Below are positions 47,463 through 59,300 of a stretch of DNA of 64,000 nt, piece after piece; the first letter of the stretch is position 1; every line of letters starts with the position of its first letter. The notes under the pieces were generated by a model that worked only from the letters and a program-made list of their open reading frames with translations, was not told the DNA's origin and did not search any database. The stretch lies in assembly GCF_032854445.1 (NCBI RefSeq), contig NC_088300.1, forward strand, positions 51,992,984 to 52,056,983. The letters run 5' to 3'. Both the position numbers and the translations under genes were made by a program. This DNA is from Liolophura sinensis (Eukaryota; Mollusca; Polyplacophora; Chitonida; Chitonidae).

Positions 47463-47700
47463 GTGAAATATGGCTGTACCAGAATGAGATTCCTTGCCCA
47501 CACGACTCCCCCTGCCCATATGACTTACCCACACGATTTAAACTGCATCGAACATTTGTGGAATGTAAGCGGTGAATGGATGTTGGGTGAACATTCCTCA
47601 AAACAAGCCGTTCAGAATCTGGTTGCCACCCTGGGACGAGCATGCTAAGCAGTTCTGCATTCTCATGGAGGGCACACCAGATATAAAGCCATGCTGACCT
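47463..47700 (+). mobile_element. Tc1-like transposase C-terminal relic
   Basis: The frame gives PHDLNCIEHLWNVSGEWM, matching the PDLNPIEHLWD-type motif that carries the last catalytic Glu of Tc1 transposases. After a stop it continues with a GGHTRYKAMLT-like ending, also typical. A short, decayed copy from a lineage different from the 35-kb element. Confidence 0.5.
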
Positions 47701-48540
47701 TGACCATCACAATTATTCGCTTATTCGATCGTTTACGCGCCATTCCGTTTTTCTCTTATACGATGACGGTCATTTTCATGAGTACGTGGGGTGAAGGACC
47801 GACCTTTAGCATGTTATTTACGATCTTTTCCACATATTGGTGGAAGACAAGCTGTTTTCATGCATAGTAGACCGTGCAAACGATCAAACGAACGTAAAAA
47901 TTCCGTGCACGGCAGGATTTTGAATCCATACTTTGTGAATTTTATGGATCCTTTACAATTAACTTTGCTGTGTCTATCACTTTGGACTTAGGTCAACGAC
48001 GACAATGCGTGTCAATTTTAAACACTCGCTCTATCACCTTGGACTTAGGTCAATGACGACAAGGCGTGTCAATTTAAAACACTCGCTTGCAGTCGTCCGT
48101 TGATTAATTAGATTATATTTATTGTACACTGCTGGACTATATACACGCAACTCAAAGTTAACAAAGCAGTCTAACTGGACATCGTCACTGACACCAACAT
48201 GCACCATGCTTTGCTCTTGGTACATGCAAGCCTGAACATAAACGACCTTCAATATGTTTTTAATCATTGAGAGTCATGAAACAGGTGGAATCTGATTAGA
48301 TACGGTTTTAATCGGAAAGGTCAATGACAACATTAAATGTCTAACTATGGGTTGTACTCAAAGTAAGGCCAAACATTTTAACATCAGGCAAGTTTAATGT
48401 TTCATTTTTCTGTAATCCCTTAACCTCTCTGTATTTATATGCTGAATTGATTTCACAGCACATAGGCTTAGTACTTAGTTGAACATACCCTTAAGTTGCA
48501 TACGAGAGCATATCGGTATGTTCTTAATGTAAATCACGTT
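47701..48540. other. Spacer with a small direct repeat
   Basis: 'tatcactttggacttaggtc'-like sequence occurs twice (about 47975-48025 and 48030-48085), a roughly 55-bp direct duplication. No gene recognised. Confidence 0.4.
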
Positions 48541-48550
48541 CTCGTTTCAG

Positions 48551-48590
48551 ACAACATGTACTGGCTGTTACGGCAACTACATTTCCTCTG
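48551..48590 (+). other. Candidate 40-nt exon
   Basis: Flanked by a strong acceptor (tctcgtttcag) and a strong donor (G|GTAAGT). It lies about 1.1 kb before the Myb-like start codon, so it may be a non-coding leader exon of that gene. No protein similarity can be judged at this size. Confidence 0.25.
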
Positions 48591-48704
48591 GTAAGTGCTT
48601 TAAAACACATGAAAAAGATAAAGGAAAATGTTAAAGGTTGACTAATTCCTTAATAAATTGTGCACTCAAAAAAAGCCTACATCAATAAACTTATTTAGTG
48701 ATTT

Positions 48705-48957
48705 ATTTTTATTTGCTTGGTGTTTTACACCGCATATCTCACTTATACGACGGCAGCCAGCATTATGGTGGGATGAAACTGGGCAGAACCCGGAGGAAAC
48801 CCACGACCGTACGTAGGAAGGTCTGTCAGCAGCCTGCGGATGGTCAGGAGGAAGACAGCATGAGCTGGACTTGAACTCACAGCGACCGCATTGGTGAGAG
48901 GCTTTTGGGTCATTACACTGCGCTAGTGCGCCAACCAACTGAGCCACGGAGGCCCTT
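48705..48957 (-). repeat. SINE family A, near-complete with internal rearrangement
   Basis: Tail, body and complete tRNA-like head. Part of the body near 48815-48850 is locally inverted relative to other copies ('aaggtctgtcagcagcctgc' is in the opposite orientation). Confidence 0.8.
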
Positions 48958-49124
48958 GTTAAATTTAACAAAAAGTCGCTTGTCTGAGAGATGCTAGAAT
49001 GTTAATGCAGTAGATTATTCTGTCAAATATTCTATTCATTCAACACAAGGACTCTAAAGTAAAAGGATCATATGTAGAATATGACACAGACTCTCTGTTA
49101 AAAATTAAGATTATTTTTTTTTTT

Positions 49125-49206
49125 AAGTGTAATGCCGGCTGTCGTCGTATAAGTCAAATATTCTTGAGTACGTCGTAAAACTCCAGTCAAATAAGTAAAT
49201 AAATAA
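49125..49206 (+). repeat. SINE family A 3' end fragment
   Basis: 'ctgtcgtcgtataagtcaaa' through 'gagtacgtcgtaaaactcca' and an (AAAT)n tail. Confidence 0.75.
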
Positions 49207-49708
49207 ATATCCTCGCACAGCTGTTTAACAGATATAAAGCAAGGGCGAGAAGGACTTGAGTGAGGTACCCCATGCCTTGCTCTACGCAACAAAGTACAGA
49301 ATCCAGCGAGCTGTGCTACTTCGCTGAGTGTGTGTGTGGGGGGGTGGGTGGGAGGGGCAAATCTGTCTTACGCTCGTAGACTATATCTGTATTTCCCTAT
49401 ATTAAAGCCAGCAGTGAATCAGTGAATACCCCTGTCCTCTTCGCCCATGCGAACAAGGCAAGCAGTCATGCAGAAATCCATCTAGGGAAAGCGGAATAGG
49501 TGAGCAGTGAGCTGGCGTGCCTTCAAGAAGAGGTAGCCCAGAATGGATCGCTCTCGCTCTGTCCTGCACCGCAGCGGTCAGTGACCTAGATCGAGCCCGG
49601 GCTGCACGTCGTGTGAGTCGGGTCTCGTAGACGGCACAGGCGGACGAACATTAACAGATTTCTGCGGAGGTGAAGTGGTGGTTCTACGGCGTGTTGGATA
49701 AATTCACT

Positions 49709-52620
49709 ATGGCCAAATCTACCTCCGTGTACGACAGAGGAGAGACATGGAGTCACAAAGAAACGTTGGCCCTGATAGAGGTGTGGGGAGAGGAGGCGAT
49801 GCAGCACAGACTTATGGTTTCAAATAGGAACATGGACGTGTTTGAGGAGATAGCCGCCGCGGTGCGCCTGAGGACGGGCTGTGAAAGGACGGCCTCGCAG
49901 TGCCGCAGCAGTCAAGCGGATCAAGTCGGACTACTCCAGAACCTTAAAGCAAAGCAGCGACGGAACGAAGCCTGTGAAAAAGTTTGCATTCTTTGACGAG
50001 CTGGACAGAATACTCAGAGCACGGCAGTCCATGGTCAGCGACCAATGTAATGTTGTACTGTCATCCAGTCAGGAGATACCAGATGAGCTGGCTAACGAGG
50101 AGAATGGTAAGTTATAGCGATACAGGCCTTTAATATAGTATATTAAATATATACGCACTAGACCTTGCATACTTATGACACTATTTCACTAACAACTTTT
50201 TTCTTAATTTTTTAATAACACTGTTGTTTAATAAAGTATTAAGGAACTTTTCATTTATAGGCCTAGATATGAGGTCGGTTTTATGAATGGAGTAAACCGG
50301 AGTGCCCGGAGTGAACCGGAGTAAACCGGAGCCCCCGAAGTAAACCGGTGCGTTCGGAGTAAACCAACGGCCCCAGTTTGGAAAGTTAGCATGACAACCT
50401 CTGACACCTGTGCTAACAGTGCCACGTTTCAGTCCTTAGTCTTCAGTCATAAGATTTACCTAATGGTCACACATTACCGGTAAAATCCTGTCTCTCGTCA
50501 GTTTTCATCAGTTAGGGTTTGATTCTAAAAGTTGCTGTACATGATTTAAGTGTAGCAAATTACACATCCGCTAGCACCATGGCTTAAGCTGAATTAGGCG
50601 GCAACAAATATCCATGCAGTGATGTTCAACTCATTTTACTTACAGACGTCACTCCATGGTCTAGAATTACCTAAAAGGGTTGCGTTGATTTCGCATGAAA
50701 TAAACAAATAGAAAAAAAAAACAATGAAAAGGGACGCCTTGGGGATATCCGCCACATGGCCGACAGTGTTGACATTGTGATATGTTAAATCCCAATCAAA
50801 CAAGATTAGTCTGCGTTTTAAGTCCACCAAACATTTTTTTTTTTTAAATTTTTCCAGACTACCCAACCTGTAGCCGAGGCGTCTCCATGGCCTCGTGGTT
50901 AGCTTGCTATAGCGCATCACAGTATAATAAGACCTAACAGCGTAGAGAGTAGAACCAGAGCAGCGACGACAGTGGAATAAGTGACAAATGATCACACCTA
51001 ACCGATGACTAACCCAGGGCCTTCTCACAAATGCGATCGCTGTGAGTTCAAGTCCAGCTCCTTCTGGCTTCCGCAAATGTATGAGGTATTCTTGAGTATA
51101 AAGTAAACTTCAGCCAAATAAATAAATAAATCAAAATATAGACTAGGCTGATGCTCTTAGAGAGTAATTGTACGTATTAATTTTGTTTGAGAGTGAAGTA
51201 AACAAAAGCTTAAGATCAATGATGAAACTGCCCCGTATGATCAGTAAAGTAACGGTAGGCAATGTAAATTTTTAATGAATCTACAAACAAAATTAAGAAT
51301 CTAGATTGCCTATTTTTCTTGTTTGTGAATACCTTTGTGAAAATAGGCTGTAGACTGTGTGAGTGGGTTCGCTTGCACTGCCTTAGAGGAGTGCGTTGAG
51401 GAACAATTGTATACTAGTACAGCCTAAAAGTTTAAAAGTCGCACCTGGTAGAGTTTTCAGTGACCTTCCAAAGATGGGCGGTTTTCTGCATGTGAGCACT
51501 CCGGTTTTTCGCCCACCCGTGAAACTGACCACCATTTCTTTATTATATAGCGTTAAATCAAAGTTCAGACATTTGTTCCGTAATATAAACACATTAATGA
51601 GATATTATCATTAGAATAACATTATAGTGCAGGTTAACTTGAGACAAATAGAAAACTTTAAATAAAATTAGCCCTTACCCTAATCTCAACCCCTAGTCGA
51701 ATTCTGGAGAATAAGAAAAGTAGAACGCATGTTGTTCTTTGTCTTTAACGTTATCTCATGCAGCGGCTTTGATTGATCTGGAGTATACCAATATAATCTG
51801 CATGTGACAAATAGCCAGGTGCCTTGTATGAATATATTTAACTTACGTTTTGTGTTTTGTAGAGTACTTGTCCTCAAGTGAGAGCACTACGCAGGAGCAG
51901 CCTTTTGACACTGCGGATACTGCGTACCCACTGGTTGTGTTCAAGGTAGAGAACCCCGAGCTAGATGAAACTGGGTGGAATCAGGGTAACCAGGAATCTC
52001 TGGAACCTGCCGATCCACAAGATAAAAAGGAAAGCAAGGTCACAAAACGATCACTGGATAATCTGTACGATTCTGTCCACCGACTGGAAGAGATGATGAT
52101 AAAACGAGCGAGACATGAGGAAGATGTAGAGCGTATGCAAAAGAGGCAAGACCAGAAGTGCCTCCAACAGCTGAGCGAGGTATTGGAACGGCAGAAACTT
52201 CAGCAGGGCGAGATGACCTCCATGCTGAAGCAGTTGGTGGACATAGACGGTGTATCACGCACAAACAAGGATGGCGGGGACGTAAAAACTACATGTAGCG
52301 AGCAATCGGCCTTGTTGACTGTGACTCAAAACATGGTGGATGTTGTCACCAAGTTGACTGCGTCTTGGGAAAAGCTCGCTGACCAGCAGGAAAGAGGGGA
52401 ATCTCTGAGGAGAGAAAGAGAAGATCGGAGGTACAACTTGCTCAAAGAGACTCTGGAACAGCAACGACGCGACGAGAAAGACATGTTTTACAAAGTCATG
52501 GATATGCAAATGAAAATGTTTCAGATGTTTTGCTCAAGTCTGCAGTCCAGTTCATCCACAAATACGCCTTCCGTTCCGATGGCGTCGGGCTTACCACAAG
52601 CTTTCTCTACCGGATTGTGA
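49709..52620 (+). CDS. Myb/SANT-like DNA-binding protein, two exons, one apparent frameshift
   Basis: Probable nuclear DNA-binding protein. Exon 1 is 49709-50106 and exon 2 is 51863-52620; the phase-1 junction creates Glu. The ATG at 49709 opens MAKSTSVYDRGETWSHKETL, the first helix of a trihelix Myb/SANT-like domain with its conserved Trp. Then come FEEIAAAVRLRTGCERTASQCR and, in a frame shifted near 49910, VKRIKSDYSRTLKQ and FAFFDELDRIL. The domain spans the shift seamlessly, so one base is extra or two are missing. Exon 2 encodes a Glu-rich linker, then long charged coiled-coil helices (RHEEDVERMQKRQDQKCLQQ and onward) and a Ser-rich tail. Such proteins are often descended from the Myb-like partner of PIF/Harbinger elements. 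It is either a young pseudogene or a gene with a sequence error; the rest of the frame is intact. Confidence 0.75.
50885..51125 (+). repeat. SINE family A with inserted segment, in the Myb-like intron
   Basis: Head 'atggcctcgtggttagcttg', then about 90 bp not found in other copies ('cagcgtagagagtagaacca', 'gacaaatgatcacacc'), then 'gcgatcgctgtgagttcaag' and a tail with (AAAT)n. A relative of the inserted part recurs at about 52840-52905. Confidence 0.6.
51455..51560 (+). repeat. SINE family B 3' fragment
   Basis: 'cagtgaccttccaaagatgg', 'agcactccggtttttcgccc' and 'accaccatttctttattata': the diverged tail of family B, in the Myb-like intron. Confidence 0.45.
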
Positions 52621-53329
52621 CAGGGTCGTCATCATGTATCTATATAGCCTACATCACAGAAAACACTGGGGTACTTGTTGATGTTTTAATACTGTGTAAA
52701 TTACAAAAATTAGACTAAATTACAAATTCGTGTTATTTTTTTTCCACAGAAAATTACACTAAAGACCTATAGAACATTAGTATTAGTACAATGGTATAAC
52801 ATACTTATTTATTGTTGACTAATGTTCTCAATATAACCGACAGCATAGAGAGTAAAAGTAGAGCAGTGATGACAGTGTGATATTTGACAAATCGCCATAC
52901 ATATTGTTGGTGAATTTAGCCAGAGGTAAATTTACCTCAGTTTCGGATTTATTCTTGTAGTTCAGGTATGTGCCTAAAAGTAGCAACGTACACACCTAAC
53001 AAACAGTCCATACATAGCTATGAATAAACAGCACATGTACATGTGAACAAGACTTATATATATAGATTCCTCGCCGTTAGGCCTAACGTATTGACGAAGG
53101 CACTGTTAGCGTTAAGGGTTATGTTAGCAGGGCATGTCCACGAAAGAAATCACCAAATCTTTAGAGTAGAACATCGGCATATGATGCACGGTTCGAAACT
53201 CAGAAAGTATCCTGACTGCACAAAGGCACACCGATTTGGTCCGTCAAATAACAAGTCCTGTTGATTTATAGCTTTCTCGAGGTTGTACGTTGCCATTATC
53301 TTTGCCTCGCGGGAACTCTTGGGTTTAGG

Positions 53330-53590
53330 CAGGGAATGTGCTGATTACTGGGATCTGTGTTGCTAGCGGCTGGCGACGCTCGTGGGAAGTACTATTTCCA
53401 GTACGTTCGCTTACCATAACACTAATATAGTGTGTATATCTATGTCACACGTACGTGAGAAGGTTCGTCTTTAACTTGCCAAAGACTGGTGGTTTATATT
53501 CTGGCTTCCTCTACTCTTTCAACTGGCCGTGATCGTGCAAGTGACAAATCCTTGAAAATGCATGGCGTTAAAACAATGAAATAAATTATT
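53330..53590 (+). repeat. SINE family B 3' part
   Basis: 'gtctttaacttgccaaagac', 'ggtttatattctggcttcct' and 'gaaaatgcatggcgttaaaa', ending in an A-rich run. Confidence 0.55.
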
Positions 53591-54048
53591 TCGCCATATC
53601 TTATAAGCCAGATACGACAACTTACCCGTCAAGCCACACCGACACTTGGTCGATTATTCTTGATGCTAAGATTTCTAAGATTAAAGTTTTATAAGCATGA
53701 TTCGGCTTAGGGTGAAACTTTACTGTTTCTGAGAAACGAACTCGCTAATATCTTTTCAGTTCCGTTGTACATTTCCAACAAAGATGATAGACAAAGAACA
53801 CCAATGTTATCGATCAGTATATATTTTATTAAATCCATTCCACATTTGAGAAAAAGGCATTCTGGGTATCAAAATCTGTTAAAATTATTGTATATTATGT
53901 ATAATCTATATATCGTAAATGGTCATGTACGAAAACACATTTGTCATGCAATGCTGTTTCACTGAGAGTAAGGCAACCTGTAGTGCAGCCTTTTCTGTGA
54001 ACTTCTTACCTGCCCAAAATTCTGATTAAAATACCTGTATACCTGCAG

Positions 54049-54476
54049 TGGTATTACATAGTCATATCACAAGCTCCGGCCGCAAATCCGATTTCCTCTC
54101 GATCACTCGCTCTTGTCTTCGTAAACGTGAAATTCATTCAATTAAACCCTATACCTCAAATTTTGAATTGCATTATGAACGCTCTGAATTGTCTTTAAAA
54201 ATCCCGAAAGGCTCTAATACCATATCCTGCGTTCTGGCCAATACAACCACAAATGTTGTGCAATTATTTATCTCATTGGTGATGGGAAGCAGCAATGATG
54301 AAAAAAATGTCAATTCTGTTCTTCATATTTCGACCTGGTTAATTCAGAATAACATAACTATAGAGTGTCACACTCTGATTTTGAAACTTTTCAAATTCCT
54401 TCCAATTCGGTTAATACATGGAGTTATGGAAGACAAAACAATAAAGCAAATTAATGAACAGGGTCTGACAATGTGA
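54049..54476 (+). other. Hypothetical exon-like open frame of unknown function
   Basis: An acceptor-like ctgcag at 54043-54048 is followed by an open frame of 141 codons to a TGA, without an early ATG. The peptide is mixed (RSCLRKREIHSIKPYTSNFE; TIECHTLILKLFKFLPIRLI) with no domain I recognise. Base composition is like its surroundings. It could be a terminal exon or chance. Confidence 0.2.
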
Positions 54477-55161
54477 ACCACTGTAAAACACTGTTATCCT
54501 GACCCGCATCCCCAATACCCTGAGCAGAACATACATGCATGGGTCATAATTATATAACGTATGGGTCATTTCAAGACACTTATCGATGTATATCACAGAC
54601 TTAATTCCATATAATCATACAATCTTACGGCCTACAATGTCAAAGATTATAAACATCAAACCACAATAGTGATGTATTAATAAAATATTTACACTTGAAC
54701 AAGTAGCACAGAAAACTTATTAAAACAACTTCAGGAATATCAACGAAATAAACTACATGTATAATTGTTTGTTCAATGAATAGACCATTTTCTGCAATAA
54801 TTTTGTCATATTTTCTTCACTACGGAATAGAGAAAGGTTCTTTCGAAATGATATGATGTAGTACATGTACCGCAGGTTTCTGCCCAATGGGTAAGGAATG
54901 TATTTGGAAAGTACATAATAAAAAATAGTATTACTTGATATAAGAACGTAACAAATTTGTATGTCAGACTTTGATCAAATACTCATCATAAACAACAGCA
55001 ACAACAACAACAACAATTATCCATAAAAACAGGCTGTAAACTTTGTCGTGGTTTTTGCTTAAAGCACTGTCATTGTTTGATCATAAAGAACCTATGCTGC
55101 TAATTCTGACAGTCAAAGTTTATCATTGAAACCATCACATAAAACACGGACAGTAGAATAA

Positions 55162-55903
55162 TTTTCTTCCCGTAGAAAAGTGATTCCTTCATAGAGAATC
55201 ACAAAATTTCATATACCAGTATATGCAAACAATTATATGCAGAGATGTCATTGAAATTAAATCAAAGGTTTTTAATGATTATATTCAATGAATACTTTAA
55301 TATTATTCCAAGACATCTATCCAAAAAGTATGAACAGTGATAATGATTACATTTTTTGTATTGTAAAACAATCTGATATAAGTACGTATATTTCATATAT
55401 AATTAAACTAATTTTATATAACAATTACCCATAACGAGACTGCTCTTTCAGCGCCTCACAAGCAAGGGACATAACTCTAACAGGTATACATTTATACCAA
55501 CGATTGGAATGTACAAACTATTGTGAGACGGATTTTCTTCCCGTAGAAAAGTGATTCCTTCATAGAGAATCACAAAATTTCATATACCAGTATATGCAAA
55601 CAATTATATGCAGAAATGTCATTGAAATTAAATCAAAGGTTTTTAATGATAATATTTAATGAATACTTTAATATTATTCCAAGACATCTATCCAAAAAGT
55701 ATGAACAGTGATAATGATTACATTTTTTGTATTGTAAAACAATCTGATATAAGTATGTATATTTCATAAGTAATTAAACTAATTTTTGGTAACAATTACC
55801 CATAACGACACTGCTCTTTCAGCGACTCATAAGTAAGGGACATAACTCTAATAGGTTTACATTTATACCGACGATTGGAATGTACAAGTTATTCTGTGAG
55901 ACG
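55162..55903. repeat. Tandem duplication of a 371-bp unit
   Basis: Copy 1 (55162-55532) and copy 2 (55533-55903) both start 'ttttcttcccgtagaaaag' and end 'tgtgagacgga', and differ at only a small share of positions. The unit is AT-rich, non-coding and holds small hairpins (gtgattc..gaatcac; catatac..gtatatg). Confidence 0.9.
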
Positions 55904-56323
55904 GATCGGAAGCTAGAGACCACGCGATTTCCTTAGTAACAAACGGCGTCAGTGAGAAAAATGGTCCTCCCAACGTTATTGCATAGGAAAATACCTATTT
56001 TTGAATCTCTCTCAGTGATTTTATATCCGTTGGATTTGTATAATTTTCAGCTTCCAGATAGTCTGAGTATTTCTGCAGAGCTTTCATGACGTTATTTTGT
56101 AGGCCTTACTGCTTGCTACCGAAGTGGCAAAAAGTGACCTTTTCCCCCAATGCTTTAATATTGGGCAGCCATTTTTTTTTTTTAAAGACACGAAAGGGTG
56201 GTCACGTGACCCCCAACTTTTGACCCGTCTTACAGTGTAATGTTAATATCATTTTCAATAAAAATAAACAAAATCATCCTGCTGCATTTCAAACCTGAAT
56301 GCATATTATCAATTAAAACTGTC

Positions 56324-59300
56324 TCAAACCGTTATAATCCGATCAAGAGACCCGTTACTTTCATTATGAATGTTACGGGAGGTGGACTCTGGTGATTCTG
56401 GACAAGTTGTCTCCCCCTGGTTAGAAGTACTGTTATCTAGAGACAGATGTCGGATTTTTCCAGTTATCTGCTCGTCGCAATGTCTGTAATACACGGGACA
56501 CCTCATACCAAAATTCCGAAACTCTTTGACAAATGTAAGGAAGTAAACCATCATGGCAAGAGCCATAGCCCACTCTGAAACTGTAGAGACGATGTGCTCT
56601 GCAAAACCCTAAAAAAGAAAGGAAAGAAGCCTCACGTTAACCTCTAAAGCATTACGACTGATTCGACTCATTCGTACACATTCAGCTAATCTACAGGTTG
56701 CACCAACAGAACAGATTTTATTTATTTATTTTTTTTGATTGGTGTTTTACGCCGTACTCAAGAATATTACACTTATACGACAGCAGCCAGCATTATGATG
56801 GGAGGAAACCGGGCAGAGCCCGGGGAAACCCACAACCATCTGCAGGTTGCTGGCAGACCGTCCCACGTACGGCCAGAGAGGAAGCCACCATGAGCTGGAC
56901 TTGAACTCACAGCAACCGCATTGGTGAGAGACTCCTGGGTCATTATGCTGTGCTTGTGCGCTAACCAACTGATCCACGGAGGCCCCCAGAACAGATAGAT
57001 TACGTAATATAATAATGTAGAATCGACACTACCAACACCGTGTGTCACAGCGATGGGCTACGTTTACTACCAGTCATTCATGGCCATCAGGAGAAAGCGA
57101 TTCAACTGTCTTGATATACTAATTACTTTCACCAGGTCATCCCCCTGTTCACCCCGTGCTCGGGATCCGTCCATTATACTATTCACAGGTACATTATAAT
57201 GATACGTTGATCATATGTTAATTATTCAGCCCTTAATTATTTACCTAACGTTGTACTGTTAGGTCTATTCATGACTATTTCACTTATACGATAGCAGCCA
57301 ACATCATCGTGGGAGGAAACCGAACAGAGCCAGAGGGAGTGGGAGTTTGGTGGGGGGGGTGAGAATTCTCAACCATCCACATGTTACGGACAGATCTTCC
57401 CACGAACAACCAAAGATGAAGCCATGCAGCATGAGTTAGCTGCATTTGAATTTGCAGCGATCAGATTGTTGAGATGCTAATGGGTCCTTGTGCTGCACTA
57501 GCGTGCTAATCACTAATAGACAGAGCACAGCATATGGACATATATATAATAAACAGGTGGTTGAGTTACCCCTTCGTCTTGTTGCCAATACTTGGGGTCA
57601 AAGCCGGAAAACTTGCCCATTGCTACAGGTGTGGACACAACTACTGATCAAGATTAAGGCTATACAATATAACATACTGCAGTGAACTCAACATCAAAAG
57701 GTCTGCATGCAATTTTGGTGTTTCCACCACATATACACATAAATCCAATACAAATCTCTCACAGCAGGGCTGAAGGTGATCAATTGGGTATTCTAAACAA
57801 CTAAACATATCCATGCAAATTCCTGTATCATTCACTTTGGTTTTATGAAAAGCTGGATATATCAAATGCTAAAAACCAAATCATTAATCTTGTTCTCAAC
57901 ACTTGTATATATAATTGCAAAATCTCACATCATTTAGTTTGTATTGTTATTTCCAAGTATTTAGAGTATTTCCAGATGTATACTAAACAGTATACTTATG
58001 TATATGTATACAGATGTATACTAAACGTAAAATATGTGCGACTTTTAAACACCTACTCATTACAATGAAAAGCCTCCCATCATTTACATTGGTATTCTAC
58101 GTGTATGTATCTGGAGGTACCCTTTAATTTGGCATTCTAAACACCTACACACTACAATGCATATTATCTGAACACTTGGTTAAAAAAATGCAAACCACTA
58201 TGATCTAATTTGGTAATCCAAATATCTGGATATATGTCCCATATAATTTACTGTCAGTGCTTTTGTCCAATTGTTTCTAAATATTTACTTTGACTGTCTA
58301 TGTCTATGGTACATAGGCTGGCCTATTTGTGATATTACAAGAAATTGCTGATCCATAAAAGTTTATTACCAGAAGCTGAATATTTAAATAAGCCAATCCT
58401 AACATCACAAAAAGATAATTTCAAAGCTTCAGTCATTGTAGCCTTGCATAGCATTTCTATTGGCCTAACTTCACTTTTGTAACATTTTCACCTACGTGTA
58501 CATGTATTTGCAGGAATATCGTTTTTTAGGATAAGGATTAATCACACGAACGTGAAGGGTTAAAATATAAATGGTACCGCATTTCTTTGTTGCCACGTCT
58601 TTGTATCTCCATCAGGGAACTTATTAGCAGCAATACCACCAAAGACAAGTACTTTTAAACAGTTAAGGGTTAGTAGAAGTGCAACATAAAAAGGTGCATT
58701 AGTTAGTGTAACTAGAATATTCCTAGAACATATCGAAAATTCAAAACCAATTTCCTGTGATATACCCTGTGTGCAAAACACTTCCAATACATGCACGCAT
58801 AAAGGCAGCAAACATAAAAAGTGTGACAAAGAAGACCTTTTTCATACAGTCAAACACACTGTTGCAATCTGTAAAAATACATGCATAGGCACTCTTATTA
58901 TTATTATTATTTTATTTATCACTATATTCACTTTACATCCATTTAATAAACAATTATGGTTTAATGGCACTTCTGCAGCATTGTACATCATATTTCAAAT
59001 TTTATCTAAAAAAAAAAAATTTACCTTGTGGCCTATAAAAACTGGCTTTATGGAATTGGCTCAATGAGACATTAGGCCAGACTAAAGGTAAAACTTGTCT
59101 CAACTCTGACATTTTAAAAATTCTACAAGCAGCCCGAATGGCACTATGAGGAAATTTTGTAGGAGTTATGAGTTTAAAAAAAAGCTTGTTAAAACAGTGT
59201 TAGTCAGATCCTAATTTCTCTGACCTGATATGAATATCTATATATATCTACTTCGTATACGATACCTGCACTAATATTGGATAAAACTGGTCATTAAAAA

